Shown here: in pieces, positions 4,855-10,740 of the stretch
How positions within the stretch are numbered: position 1 is the stretch's first letter
Layout: each line of letters begins with the position of its first letter
Origin: Chloroflexota bacterium
Lineage (GTDB): Bacteria; Chloroflexota; Anaerolineae; B4-G1; SLSP01
NCBI GenBank assembly: GCA_012798275.1
Contig: JAAZNO010000052.1
Coordinates: forward strand, 1-10,740
DNA: 10,740 nt
Direction: 5' to 3'
The notes under the pieces: generated by a model
What the model was told of the DNA's origin: nothing
What the model saw: only the letters and a program-made list of their open reading frames with translations
The model's database searches: none
Translations under genes and position numbers: made by a program

Positions 4855-6081
4855 TCAGGGCTCGAGCTCGCGGCGAATCATGACAGAGAGCGTCGGCTGC
4901 GGCAGGACGTTCTCGATGCGGATGAGCGGATCCGGCAATGTGATCGTCGGCGTGAGGGTGTGCCGGCCGGGGGCCAGGCCGTCTACATCTACCGAGACCT
5001 TCACCGTGTCAATGTTCAGGTCCTTGATGGCCGTGTAGGGGCCGGCCAGCACAAGGCGCAACCGCGCAGGCTGCAGTTCCACGCTGTAGCCGGTCGGCAG
5101 GCCCAGCACTTCGGGCTCTGCCGGCACGGTCAATTTGCTTTCCTGCATTTCGAGCGTCACCTCGACCAACACTTCCGGCGTCAGCAGCGCGGAGAGGCCC
5201 TCTGGCAACTGCAAGCCCACCGTGGCCGTGAAACTGGCGCTGGCTCCATTCAGCAACACGGGATCCGTGTCCAGATAGCCCGACAGCTGCTGGATCACAT
5301 CCTGCCGCCCGATGACGGTGACGATGGGCGGGTCTACCGTCACGCTGGCGACCCGATAACCCTCGGCCGGTTCGCCCAACACGATGACGCGCACCGCCAT
5401 GTCGCGGATGTTGCCCAGTTGTTCGATGGGGACGCTGACCGAGATGCTCTTGGGGATGATTTCGACGTAGGCGACGACGTTGCCTGCCTGATCTACCGGC
5501 TGCGCCGCCAAATCGCCGGTGACGTTCTGGCGTTGCTCCTTCACGGAGATGCGCAACTGCGCTCTGACGACTTCCGCGACCCGTGATTCCGGTCCGCGCA
5601 CCGTCACTGCCTGAGGCACGTAGGTTGGCGGGCGGGCGACGTATCCCAACGCGGGCGTGCCGTCTATCACGACGAGAACGGGCACGTCCTTCTCCACCAG
5701 CGGCTCGAGGCTTAAGGTAATCTCCTGGGGGGAATACTCCACGACTTGGGCCGGCCCGCGCAGCACTTCGACGATCACTGGCACGCTGATGTTCTTGCCC
5801 GGCGAGGCAGCGCTGAGATCTACGTAGGCGTGAATGTCCTCCGTCTGCAGAATCTGCCAGATGGAGTGCGGGGCGCGCAACACGACGCGCGCTTTGCTGT
5901 TTTCCGCGCCATAAGCGGCCATCCGATCTTCGGGTACCCCGCGCACTTCGATGGGAATGGCGTCGGGATAGGCGCGTTCTTCTGTGGGATCGCTGGTCTC
6001 CGTGGCGACGGCCCAAAAAAAGAACGCTAACACGAGCGAGAGGGCGGCAAGCGAGAGAGTTTGTCCCAGACGATGGCCCAT
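4855..6081 (-). CDS. cdaR: YbbR-domain protein, CdaR-like regulator of diadenylate cyclase
   Basis: A 408-residue membrane-anchored extracytoplasmic protein. An uncleaved signal-anchor helix (about 8-27, LAALSLVLAFFFWAVAT) is followed by four beta-rich YbbR-like repeats at about 38-126, 130-219, 226-312 and 315-402. Each begins with a V-P-V/I-x-V strand and carries a (P)xxVTVxGP/R-type motif: EITLSLEP (120-127), AVTVRGPESRV (158-168), IVTVIGRQDVI (253-263) and RLRLVLAGP (340-348). In Firmicutes, CdaR binds CdaA and modulates c-di-AMP synthesis. The ATG at 6081 has AGGAG 8 nt upstream and lies one base after the cdaA stop codon, so translation is probably coupled. The frame continues upstream to 6279 within cdaA, but that extension is not YbbR-like. 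The glmM gene that commonly follows is absent; the next gene is convergent. The assignment rests on repeat pattern and synteny. Confidence 0.9.
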   Translation of the reverse strand: MGHRLGQTLSLAALSLVLAFFFWAVATETSDPTEERAYPDAIPIEVRGVPEDRMAAYGAENSKARVVLRAPHSIWQILQTEDIHAYVDLSAASPGKNISVPVIVEVLRGPAQVVEYSPQEITLSLEPLVEKDVPVLVVIDGTPALGYVARPPTYVPQAVTVRGPESRVAEVVRAQLRISVKEQRQNVTGDLAAQPVDQAGNVVAYVEIIPKSISVSVPIEQLGNIRDMAVRVIVLGEPAEGYRVASVTVDPPIVTVIGRQDVIQQLSGYLDTDPVLLNGASASFTATVGLQLPEGLSALLTPEVLVEVTLEMQESKLTVPAEPEVLGLPTGYSVELQPARLRLVLAGPYTAIKDLNIDTVKVSVDVDGLAPGRHTLTPTITLPDPLIRIENVLPQPTLSVMIRRELEP

Positions 6082-6082
6082 T

Positions 6083-6922
6083 TTAGCGGCTCCTGTGCTC
6101 TGAAACGGTCGAACGATATTGACGCCAGCGGCGTTGCATCGAGGAGGAGGCCGACTTCTGGGTGAAGAATGTGCCGAGGATGGCTTCCAACCGCTCCGTT
6201 TCGAGATCGCGGATGATGCGCCCATTATGCGCGATGGAGACGGTCCCCCGTTCCTCAGAGACGACGAGCGCGATGGCATCGCTGTCTTCGGTGATGCCGA
6301 TGGCGGCGCGGTGACGCAGGCCCAGCTGGCGATCAGAAAGGAAGGCAGAGGTCAACGGCATGACGCAGGCAGCCGCCGCGAGACGTTGATCCTGGACGAT
6401 CACGGCGCCATCGTGCAAGACCGTGTGGTGGTCGAAGATGGTGGTAAGTAATTCCGGGCTGACCTCCGCGTCAAGCCGCACGCCGGTTTCGATATATTCC
6501 TGCAGGCCGGTGTCGCGTTCGAAGACGATCAGCGCGCCCGTTTTTTGGGCGGCCATCTGGCGGACGGCGACCGCGATGGCGCTCAGCATTTTTTCGGGCG
6601 CCGTGTTAGCCGAGGGGCGCGTGAGGAAACTGCCGCGTCCCAGGCGTTCCAGCGCCCGGCGCAATTCGGGCTGGAAAATCACGGGCAGCGCGAAAAGGAT
6701 GACGGGCAAGACTTGCGTCACCAACCAGCTGAGCGCCTGCAACCGCACGATGCGGCTCAGGAGAGCGAGCGTGATGAGCAGCGCGGTGATGCCGCGCAGC
6801 AGCGGCACGGCGCGGGTGCCCCGCAGCGCGTAGAAGAGCGCAAAGAACAGCAGGGCGACCAGGAAAATATCCACCAGGTCAGGCCAGGACAGGCGTTCAA
6901 CCAACCATTGTAATTCCCACAT
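6083..6922 (-). CDS. cdaA: Diadenylate cyclase CdaA (membrane c-di-AMP synthase)
   Basis: A 279-residue enzyme that condenses two ATP into cyclic di-AMP, a second messenger for potassium and osmolyte balance and cell-wall homeostasis. Three N-terminal transmembrane helices lie at about 13-33, 38-57 and 62-84, followed by a linker and the DAC domain (about 105-255). The catalytic DGA motif is at 171-173 (HHTVLHDGAVIV) and the RHR motif at 203-205 (LGLRHRAAIGITE). GALIVFERDTGL (129-140), EERGTVSIAHNG (223-234) and the QPELRRALERLGRG linker (84-97) also match the family. No key residue is missing. The start (MWELQWLVERLSWPDLVDIFLVA) fits the family N-terminus, but no clear ribosome site lies close before it. 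It follows the TPR gene by 60 bp on the same strand and abuts cdaR, so the three probably form one operon. Also called dacA. Confidence 0.96.
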   Translation of the reverse strand: MWELQWLVERLSWPDLVDIFLVALLFFALFYALRGTRAVPLLRGITALLITLALLSRIVRLQALSWLVTQVLPVILFALPVIFQPELRRALERLGRGSFLTRPSANTAPEKMLSAIAVAVRQMAAQKTGALIVFERDTGLQEYIETGVRLDAEVSPELLTTIFDHHTVLHDGAVIVQDQRLAAAACVMPLTSAFLSDRQLGLRHRAAIGITEDSDAIALVVSEERGTVSIAHNGRIIRDLETERLEAILGTFFTQKSASSSMQRRWRQYRSTVSEHRSR

Positions 6923-6982
6923 TGCAGATCTGTTTTCTGCCCCCTTGAGCTGCCCCTGCCTCTATTTGAGTGGGCTGGGGCA

Positions 6983-9232
6983 TTACTTCGAGCGGCCGAT
7001 GAGCTGGTCCCGCAGGCTCACATAGGCGCTGAGATTCGCCGGTTTGAGGGCGATAATCGCCTCCAGGGTCTTGACGGCTTCCTCCTGTTGCCCCGCCTCC
7101 AGCTGCAAATCGCCGAGCACGTCCAGATGCTCCAGCGCCTTTTGCCGGTCGCCCATGTTGAGATACAACTGGGCGGCGCGAAAACGCAGCGGGATGGACT
7201 CCGGCTGTTCGTGGACCAGGTCCTCCAGGATGACGGCGGCTTTTTCGCCGCGCTGGGTGGTGAGGTAGTGTTTGAGCAGCTGATCCAGTGCCGAGATGGC
7301 CAGCTGGGGCCGTCCGATGCGCGGGTAAAGGCGCATCAGTCCCAGGTGCGCCCGTTCGTCATCGGGCGCGAGGCGGGTGATGTCCTGGTAATATTTGATG
7401 GCGTTTTTCCAATCCAGCCGCTGGATGGCGAGATCGGCCATGCGGTGGAGGATGCGGATGTTCCAGCGTTTGTCTGCTGTCCCGCGCGGCGCCAACCGCA
7501 GGGCCTCGGCGTAGGTCTCCTGAGCGCGTTCCGGTTGCGCCAGCTGGTAGTAGGCATCGGCCAGCTCGAGATAGTACCCGAGTGCGTCATCTATCTGCCC
7601 GCGTTGGATGAAGATCTCGATGATGCGGGTATAGATGGTGAAATCCAACGGTGAGAGTTCGAGGATCTGCTGATAGGTGGCCAGGGCCTGGGGGATCTGC
7701 CCGCGCATCTCATACACCTGCGCGATGAGGCGCATTTTCTCGATGGCGCCCTCCAGATTGCCGGACTCGATGTGAAGCTGCGCCAGGATGGTGTGCAGCG
7801 GCAGGTAGTAAGGCGCCTTGCCGATGGCGTAGCTGAGTTCTTCGAGCGCGGCGTAGGTCTTCTTGCGCCGCATGTATTCTTGCGCTAATGCCACAGAATG
7901 CAACACATTTTCTGAGCCCGGCAGGCTGAGAATCTCCGCCAGGCTGAGCACTGTGCCGCTGCGGGCGAGGCTATCGAGCCGCTTGCGAGCTTTGAGCACT
8001 TCCTCCTCCCAACCCCGCTGGCCGAGGAAACCGACCAGCGAGTTGACCAGGGACTCGACGCGCTCCGGCTCGCCGGTGTTGACCAGGTTCTGCGCCAGCC
8101 CCTCGTAAACGCGAATCAGGTCGTCCACATGGTCACGCTGGACGGTAGTGAGGTCAATGACCTTGATCGCTTCGAGGAAATGGTTGAGGGCGGCCTCGAA
8201 ATCGCCTTTGGCCTGGTAACACTCGCCCAGCGCGAAGTGACTGCCCAACATGAACTCAGGATCGGCGAGGGAGCGCTCCAACTGCGCGATGGCGTCATCA
8301 AAACGCATCTGCTCTTTGTAGAGCAGCCCCAGGTTGAAGTAGATGGAAGGCAGGGTGACGCCGGCCGCCGCCAGGCGTTCGTAAGCGCTCAAGGCGGTTT
8401 CCAGATCGCCCCGTGTCTGAGCGTCAACGGCCTGGCCGATGAGCAGGCTGACTTCTTCGCTGGAGAGCCCTGGCGTCTCCGGGCGTTCCTCGTCGAAGAT
8501 GGACTCCGCCAGCGATTCCAGCGCGCGTTGCCGGGCGATTTCGGTGACGCTGCCGGCGTCGCTGACCGGTTCGGGCTCTACTTCCTCATCGCTCAGGAAG
8601 GCATCACCTTGCAGATCGCTGGTGGAGGGGGGGATGGGGACCGGGCGTCCGCTCTGCAGGAGCAGCATCGTGTGACTGAGCAGGCGATTGTTGGGTGCGA
8701 AACGTTGCATCTGTCGGCAAACTTCGATCGCCCAATGGAGGTGCTCCGCCTGATAAAGATGCGCCAGCCAGAGCGTGGCGCGGAGGGCTTTGTCGAGCAG
8801 CCCCTGTTCCTGGTAACGTTTGAGCAGCTCGGCCCAGGCGCGGTCGAGGCGCGGGTTGAGACGGACGGCATTTTCCAGGGCGGTGATGTGTCTCTCCGGC
8901 AGCCGCTGGGCCTGATACAGGGCCGCGGCCTCGACGTAGCGGTCCGCGGCGGCTTCGCGCTGCCCCTGCTGCGCCAGAATTTCCCCCAACCTTTCCCGTG
9001 AACCGGGATCCTTAGGTAGCAAGGTGAGCAGCCGCTCATAAATCTCGGCGGCGGCTTGCAGGTCGCCCGCGTTGAACAGCGCCCAGGCATAGCCCGTGAG
9101 CGCCGCGCTGTCCTCTGGAAACTCCAGCAGCGCTTTGCGGTAGGCATCCACGGCATCGGGCCATTTATTTTCCCAGATCAGCTCGTTGGCCCGCTGCAAG
9201 GCTTGTTCAAATCGCTGGCGATTACCGGCCAT
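6983..9232 (-). CDS. Large tetratricopeptide-repeat protein upstream of cdaA
   Basis: A 749-residue protein made almost wholly of TPR helix pairs, with no signal peptide or membrane helix, so probably cytoplasmic. An N-terminal TPR block (about 1-192) has units such as WPDAVDAYRKALLEFPED (24-41) and LQAAAEIYERLLTLLPKDP (58-76). A proline- and acid-rich linker (about 194-257, including SDEEVEPEPVSD) follows, then a long C-terminal TPR block (about 260-740) with units at about 277-323, 344-360, 495-530, 548-582, 608-625 and 697-731. I see no enzymatic motif. TPR arrays are protein-binding scaffolds; the partner is unknown. The start is sound: AGGAGG (complement of 9238-9243) sits 5 nt before the ATG. 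As first gene of a probable operon with cdaA and cdaR it may serve membrane or c-di-AMP functions, but this is inferred from position only. Confidence 0.9.
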   Translation of the reverse strand: MAGNRQRFEQALQRANELIWENKWPDAVDAYRKALLEFPEDSAALTGYAWALFNAGDLQAAAEIYERLLTLLPKDPGSRERLGEILAQQGQREAAADRYVEAAALYQAQRLPERHITALENAVRLNPRLDRAWAELLKRYQEQGLLDKALRATLWLAHLYQAEHLHWAIEVCRQMQRFAPNNRLLSHTMLLLQSGRPVPIPPSTSDLQGDAFLSDEEVEPEPVSDAGSVTEIARQRALESLAESIFDEERPETPGLSSEEVSLLIGQAVDAQTRGDLETALSAYERLAAAGVTLPSIYFNLGLLYKEQMRFDDAIAQLERSLADPEFMLGSHFALGECYQAKGDFEAALNHFLEAIKVIDLTTVQRDHVDDLIRVYEGLAQNLVNTGEPERVESLVNSLVGFLGQRGWEEEVLKARKRLDSLARSGTVLSLAEILSLPGSENVLHSVALAQEYMRRKKTYAALEELSYAIGKAPYYLPLHTILAQLHIESGNLEGAIEKMRLIAQVYEMRGQIPQALATYQQILELSPLDFTIYTRIIEIFIQRGQIDDALGYYLELADAYYQLAQPERAQETYAEALRLAPRGTADKRWNIRILHRMADLAIQRLDWKNAIKYYQDITRLAPDDERAHLGLMRLYPRIGRPQLAISALDQLLKHYLTTQRGEKAAVILEDLVHEQPESIPLRFRAAQLYLNMGDRQKALEHLDVLGDLQLEAGQQEEAVKTLEAIIALKPANLSAYVSLRDQLIGRSK

Positions 9233-9259
9233 GGCATCCTCCTCAGCAAATAGGGATCA

Positions 9260-9326
9260 GTGAGCCGTGAGTCGAGAGCTGCCGCAGCCTTCGATCTTCG
9301 ATCACGACTCACAGCTCACAACTCAC
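9260..9326. repeat. Heptamer-based inverted repeat (GTGAGNN / CTCACNN)
   Basis: GTGAGCCGTGAGTCG (9260-9274) matches the reverse complement of CGACTCACAGCTCAC (9305-9319) at 14 of 15 positions, making a hairpin with a 30-nt loop. The arms are built from 7-bp units: GTGAG at 9260 and 9267, and CTCAC at 9308, 9315 and 9322, with a related ATCAC at 9301. It lies just upstream of the TPR-cdaA-cdaR operon, where it could sit in the 5' leader. No T-tract adjoins it. The rest of the argF-TPR gap (9327-9514) holds a possible coding relic described separately. Confidence 0.5.
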
Positions 9327-9360
9327 ATTTTCATCCGCGATGGCGTGCCTCAGGAACCTG

Positions 9361-9426
9361 TCAACTCAGGACGCGCTTTGGGAAGAGGGCCCGGGCAATT
9401 CTTTCCAGCGCTTCTTCCAGCAGCAA
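9361..9426 (-). other. Possible decayed coding remnant (nucleotidyltransferase-like), very tentative
   Basis: Read on the minus strand, this noncoding stretch gives LLLEEALERIARALFPKRVLS and then a stop. Amphipathic helix followed by PKRV recalls the start of small MNT-type nucleotidyltransferases, where an LFGS-x-ARG motif would follow. Beyond the stop, in other frames, GS and then ADEN-like codons appear (about 9357-9328). No complete motif, no start codon and no ribosome site are present, so this is not called as a gene. Chance coding potential in GC-rich DNA is a fair alternative. Confidence 0.12.
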
Positions 9427-9514
9427 AGCGCTCCTCCGTTTTGAAGCCCTCAGCCACAGGGCGACCCAGGCGACGGACCCTCCTCACTCAAAAGACGTGC
9501 GCTTGAGCGTCGCC

Positions 9515-10432
9515 TTACTCCAACACCCAGAGGAGGATGGCTTTCTGCGCGTGCATCCGATTCTCCGCCTGGTCGAAGATCACGGATTGCGGGCCGTCGG
9601 CCACTTCATCGGTGATCTCATCGCCGCGATGGGCCGGCAGACAGTGCATGACGATCGCATCGGGCCGGGCGTATGCCAGCAGGGCCGGGTTGACCTGATA
9701 CGGCGGGAAGATCTTGCGACGTTCCTCGGCCTCGGCTTCCTGCCCCATCGAGGTCCAGGTATCGGTGTAGACCACATCGGCGCCCTGGATCGCCGCGCGG
9801 GGGTCGGTGCTGATAGAGATTCTGGAGCCGCTCTCCGCGGCGAATTGCTCAGCCAGGGCCAGCACGTCGGGACGGAGGCTGTAGCCTGCCGGCGCACCGA
9901 GGGCGAAATCCATACCCAGTTTGGTCGCGCCGAAGATGAGGGAATGGGTGACGTTGTTGCTGTCTCCCAGATAGGCGAGCTTGCGGCCCTTGAGCGTGCC
10001 CTTATGCTCCAGGATGGTGAGGAAATCGGCAACGCCCTGGCAGGGATGGGAATAATCGGAGAGGCCATTGATGACCGGGACGGTGGACCATTTTGCCAGT
10101 TCCACAACATCGGCGTGATCGAAGACACGGGCCATGATCACGTGCACGTAGCGCGCCAACACGCGGGCCACGTCGGCAGTGCTCTCCCGCTTGCCGAGCT
10201 GAATCTCGTTGGGGGAAAGGTACAGCGCATGTCCCCCAAGATGCAGCATGGCCATGTCAAAGGAAACGCGGGTGCGCAGGCTGGGCTTCTGGAAAATCAT
10301 GCCCAGCACTTTGCCGCCGAGCAGGGGGGGATTGCCGCCAGCTTTCCATTCGGTTTTCAATTGCACGGCGAGGTCCAGGATTTCCTGAAGTTCAGCAGGC
10401 GTCAGATCGGCCAGGGTCAAAAAGTGCCTCAT
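9515..10432 (-). CDS. argF: Ornithine carbamoyltransferase
   Basis: A 305-residue cytoplasmic enzyme that transfers the carbamoyl group of carbamoyl phosphate to ornithine, giving citrulline in arginine biosynthesis. The carbamoyl-phosphate loop reads FQKPSLRTRVSF (47-58), with SLRTR at 51-55 where many family members have STRTR. Then come HPCQ (129-132), the domain-2 start GRKLAYLGDSNNVTHS (149-164), the ornithine-loop motif DTWTSMG (224-230), catalytic MHCLPAHRGDEI (262-273) and the C-terminal ENRMHAQKAIL (290-300). HPCQ, SMG and HCLP identify OTCase rather than aspartate or acetylornithine carbamoyltransferase. Length is normal. GGAGG (complement of 10439-10443) lies 6 nt before the ATG. 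No other arginine gene is in view, and the neighbouring TPR gene is separated by about 280 bp of repeat-bearing DNA, so argF is probably monocistronic. A catabolic role (arcB) cannot be excluded, but nothing suggests one. Confidence 0.97.
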   Translation of the reverse strand: MRHFLTLADLTPAELQEILDLAVQLKTEWKAGGNPPLLGGKVLGMIFQKPSLRTRVSFDMAMLHLGGHALYLSPNEIQLGKRESTADVARVLARYVHVIMARVFDHADVVELAKWSTVPVINGLSDYSHPCQGVADFLTILEHKGTLKGRKLAYLGDSNNVTHSLIFGATKLGMDFALGAPAGYSLRPDVLALAEQFAAESGSRISISTDPRAAIQGADVVYTDTWTSMGQEAEAEERRKIFPPYQVNPALLAYARPDAIVMHCLPAHRGDEITDEVADGPQSVIFDQAENRMHAQKAILLWVLE

Positions 10433-10472
10433 ACTTTGCCTCCAGTTTCGTAAAATGAATGGTCACAAGTCA

Positions 10473-10498
10473 AGTATACCACGAAGGCCTGTGGTCAA
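10473..10498 (-). promoter_or_regulatory. Predicted argF promoter, extended -10
   Basis: On the minus strand GTGGTATACTT (complement of 10472-10482) holds TGG-TATACT, an extended -10. TTGACC (complement of 10493-10498) lies 14 nt upstream, too close for a normal -35, although the T-run just beyond allows TTTTTG at 17 nt. Transcription would start near 10466, about 35 nt before the argF ATG. I see no clear ARG-box-like palindrome. Confidence 0.5.
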
Positions 10499-10576
10499 AA
10501 AGGCAGCTGCAATTTTGGGGACACTCGACATGCCGACGGGTAACAGATGTCATCCCGCTTTGCCTATACTTGCCGG

Positions 10577-10605
10577 TTGAAGGAGTTGTTTGAGGGTGCT
10601 ATACT
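10577..10605 (+). promoter_or_regulatory. Predicted plus-strand promoter reading into the heptad array
   Basis: TTGAAG (10577-10582), a 17-nt spacer, then TATACT (10600-10605), with TG one base before the -10. Spacing is ideal and both boxes match sigma-70 consensus at 4-5 of 6 positions. The -10 overlaps the first unit of the tandem array, so a transcript starting near 10612 would begin inside the repeat. It may serve a gene beyond the right edge. The remaining DNA between argF and here (10499-10576) shows no other convincing signal; a second TATACT at 10565-10570 lacks a -35. Confidence 0.45.
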
Positions 10606-10740
10606 GGAAGCTGGAAACTGGAAGCTGGTGGCTGGCGGCTGGAAGCTGGAAACTGGAAGCTGGAAGCTGGTGACTGGAAGCTGGTGGCTGGAAGCTGGTG
10701 GCTGGCGGCTGGAAGCTGGAAGCTGGTGACTGGAAGCTGG
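10604..10740. repeat. Heptanucleotide tandem array CTGGNNN (19 full units, continues past the edge)
   Basis: From 10604 every seventh base begins CTGG. Nineteen complete units fill 10604-10736, and CTGG of a twentieth fills 10737-10740. The last three bases vary: AAG in 10 units, TGG in 3, AAA in 2, CGG in 2 and TGA in 2. The CTGG tetramer never varies. Unit order shows a higher-order repeat: units 3-11 and 13-19 share the order AAG, TGG, CGG, AAG ... AAG, TGA, AAG, the second copy lacking two units. Short heptanucleotide tandem repeats are known in cyanobacterial genomes (STRR). The array sits between argF and an unseen gene to the right. Confidence 0.9.

Noticed and set aside
5009..6016. 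335-codon minus-strand open frame within cdaR in another frame
   Set aside because: Arginine-rich out-of-frame shadow of cdaR, with no start context and no domain.
9359..9364. Perfect TTGACA (minus strand) as -35 of the TPR operon promoter
   Set aside because: No acceptable -10 lies 16-18 nt downstream (hexamers such as ATCGCG), so no promoter is called.
9493..9514. Intrinsic terminator after argF
   Set aside because: GACG/CGTC gives a 4-bp stem followed by only TTTT on the minus strand; too weak to call.
9260..10453. 397-codon plus-strand open frame opposite argF
   Set aside because: It is antisense to a complete OTCase with all motifs and begins in repeat DNA without a ribosome site.
10547..10729. 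60-codon plus-strand frame giving W/K/L/E/G-rich heptapeptides
   Set aside because: It is the translation of the CTGGNNN tandem array; a 7-bp unit free of stops in this frame gives a 7-residue period automatically. No ribosome site supports it.
10604..10740. CRISPR array
   Set aside because: Units are 7 bp in direct contact, with no 20-40 bp repeat-spacer pattern and no cas genes.

Overview
This GC-rich window has compact bacterial gene organisation: one truncated gene at the left edge and nine complete protein-coding genes. I see no tRNA or rRNA gene, no CRISPR array and no complete insertion sequence. The gene set fits a free-living, often thermophilic, Gram-positive-like or Chloroflexota-type bacterium. 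It includes a DUF299 phosphotransferase regulator, SufS with a SufU-type scaffold, CdaA with CdaR, and DedA and TVP38 membrane proteins. The intergenic style (C/G-run palindromes, heptanucleotide tandem repeats, extended -10 promoters) makes me favour Chloroflexota (Anaerolineae/Caldilineae-like). That is inference from remembered genome style, not a phylogenetic result.

Layout. Positions 1-124 (minus) hold the first 41 codons of an asparaginyl-tRNA synthetase. Positions 125-643 have no gene but are rich in structure: three phased CGAAT pentamers, a CACCGCGC/GCGCGGTG hairpin that recalls an IS200/IS605 end, a 10-bp inverted repeat, and two strong hairpin-plus-T-tract elements inside a roughly 180-bp imperfect palindrome. 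Then comes a DedA-family membrane protein (minus). It is divergent from a plus-strand cluster: PPDK/PEP-synthase regulator (DUF299), sufS, sufU, and a TVP38-family membrane protein. The first two genes are 3 bp apart, and sufU follows 25 bp later. The divergent promoters share a GTGGTATA core.

Convergent to this cluster is a minus-strand operon reading TPR protein, cdaA (diadenylate cyclase), cdaR (YbbR-domain regulator). It is transcribed from about 9.25 kb down to 4.86 kb. CdaA makes the second messenger c-di-AMP at the membrane and CdaR is its extracytoplasmic partner. The 749-residue TPR protein directly upstream is the least understood gene here. Upstream again, also minus, is a stand-alone ornithine carbamoyltransferase (argF), flanked on both sides by heptanucleotide repeat tracts. 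The right edge is a tandem CTGGNNN array of 19 full units that runs off the window. A plus-strand promoter-like sequence points into it.

Most of the window is ordinary core metabolism and housekeeping. The parts worth a second look are the TPR-cdaA-cdaR arrangement, a SufU that lacks the usual insertion, the shared promoter core, the compound palindrome with terminators that have no visible gene to terminate, and the heptad arrays. I did not find a convincing new defence or mobile system.
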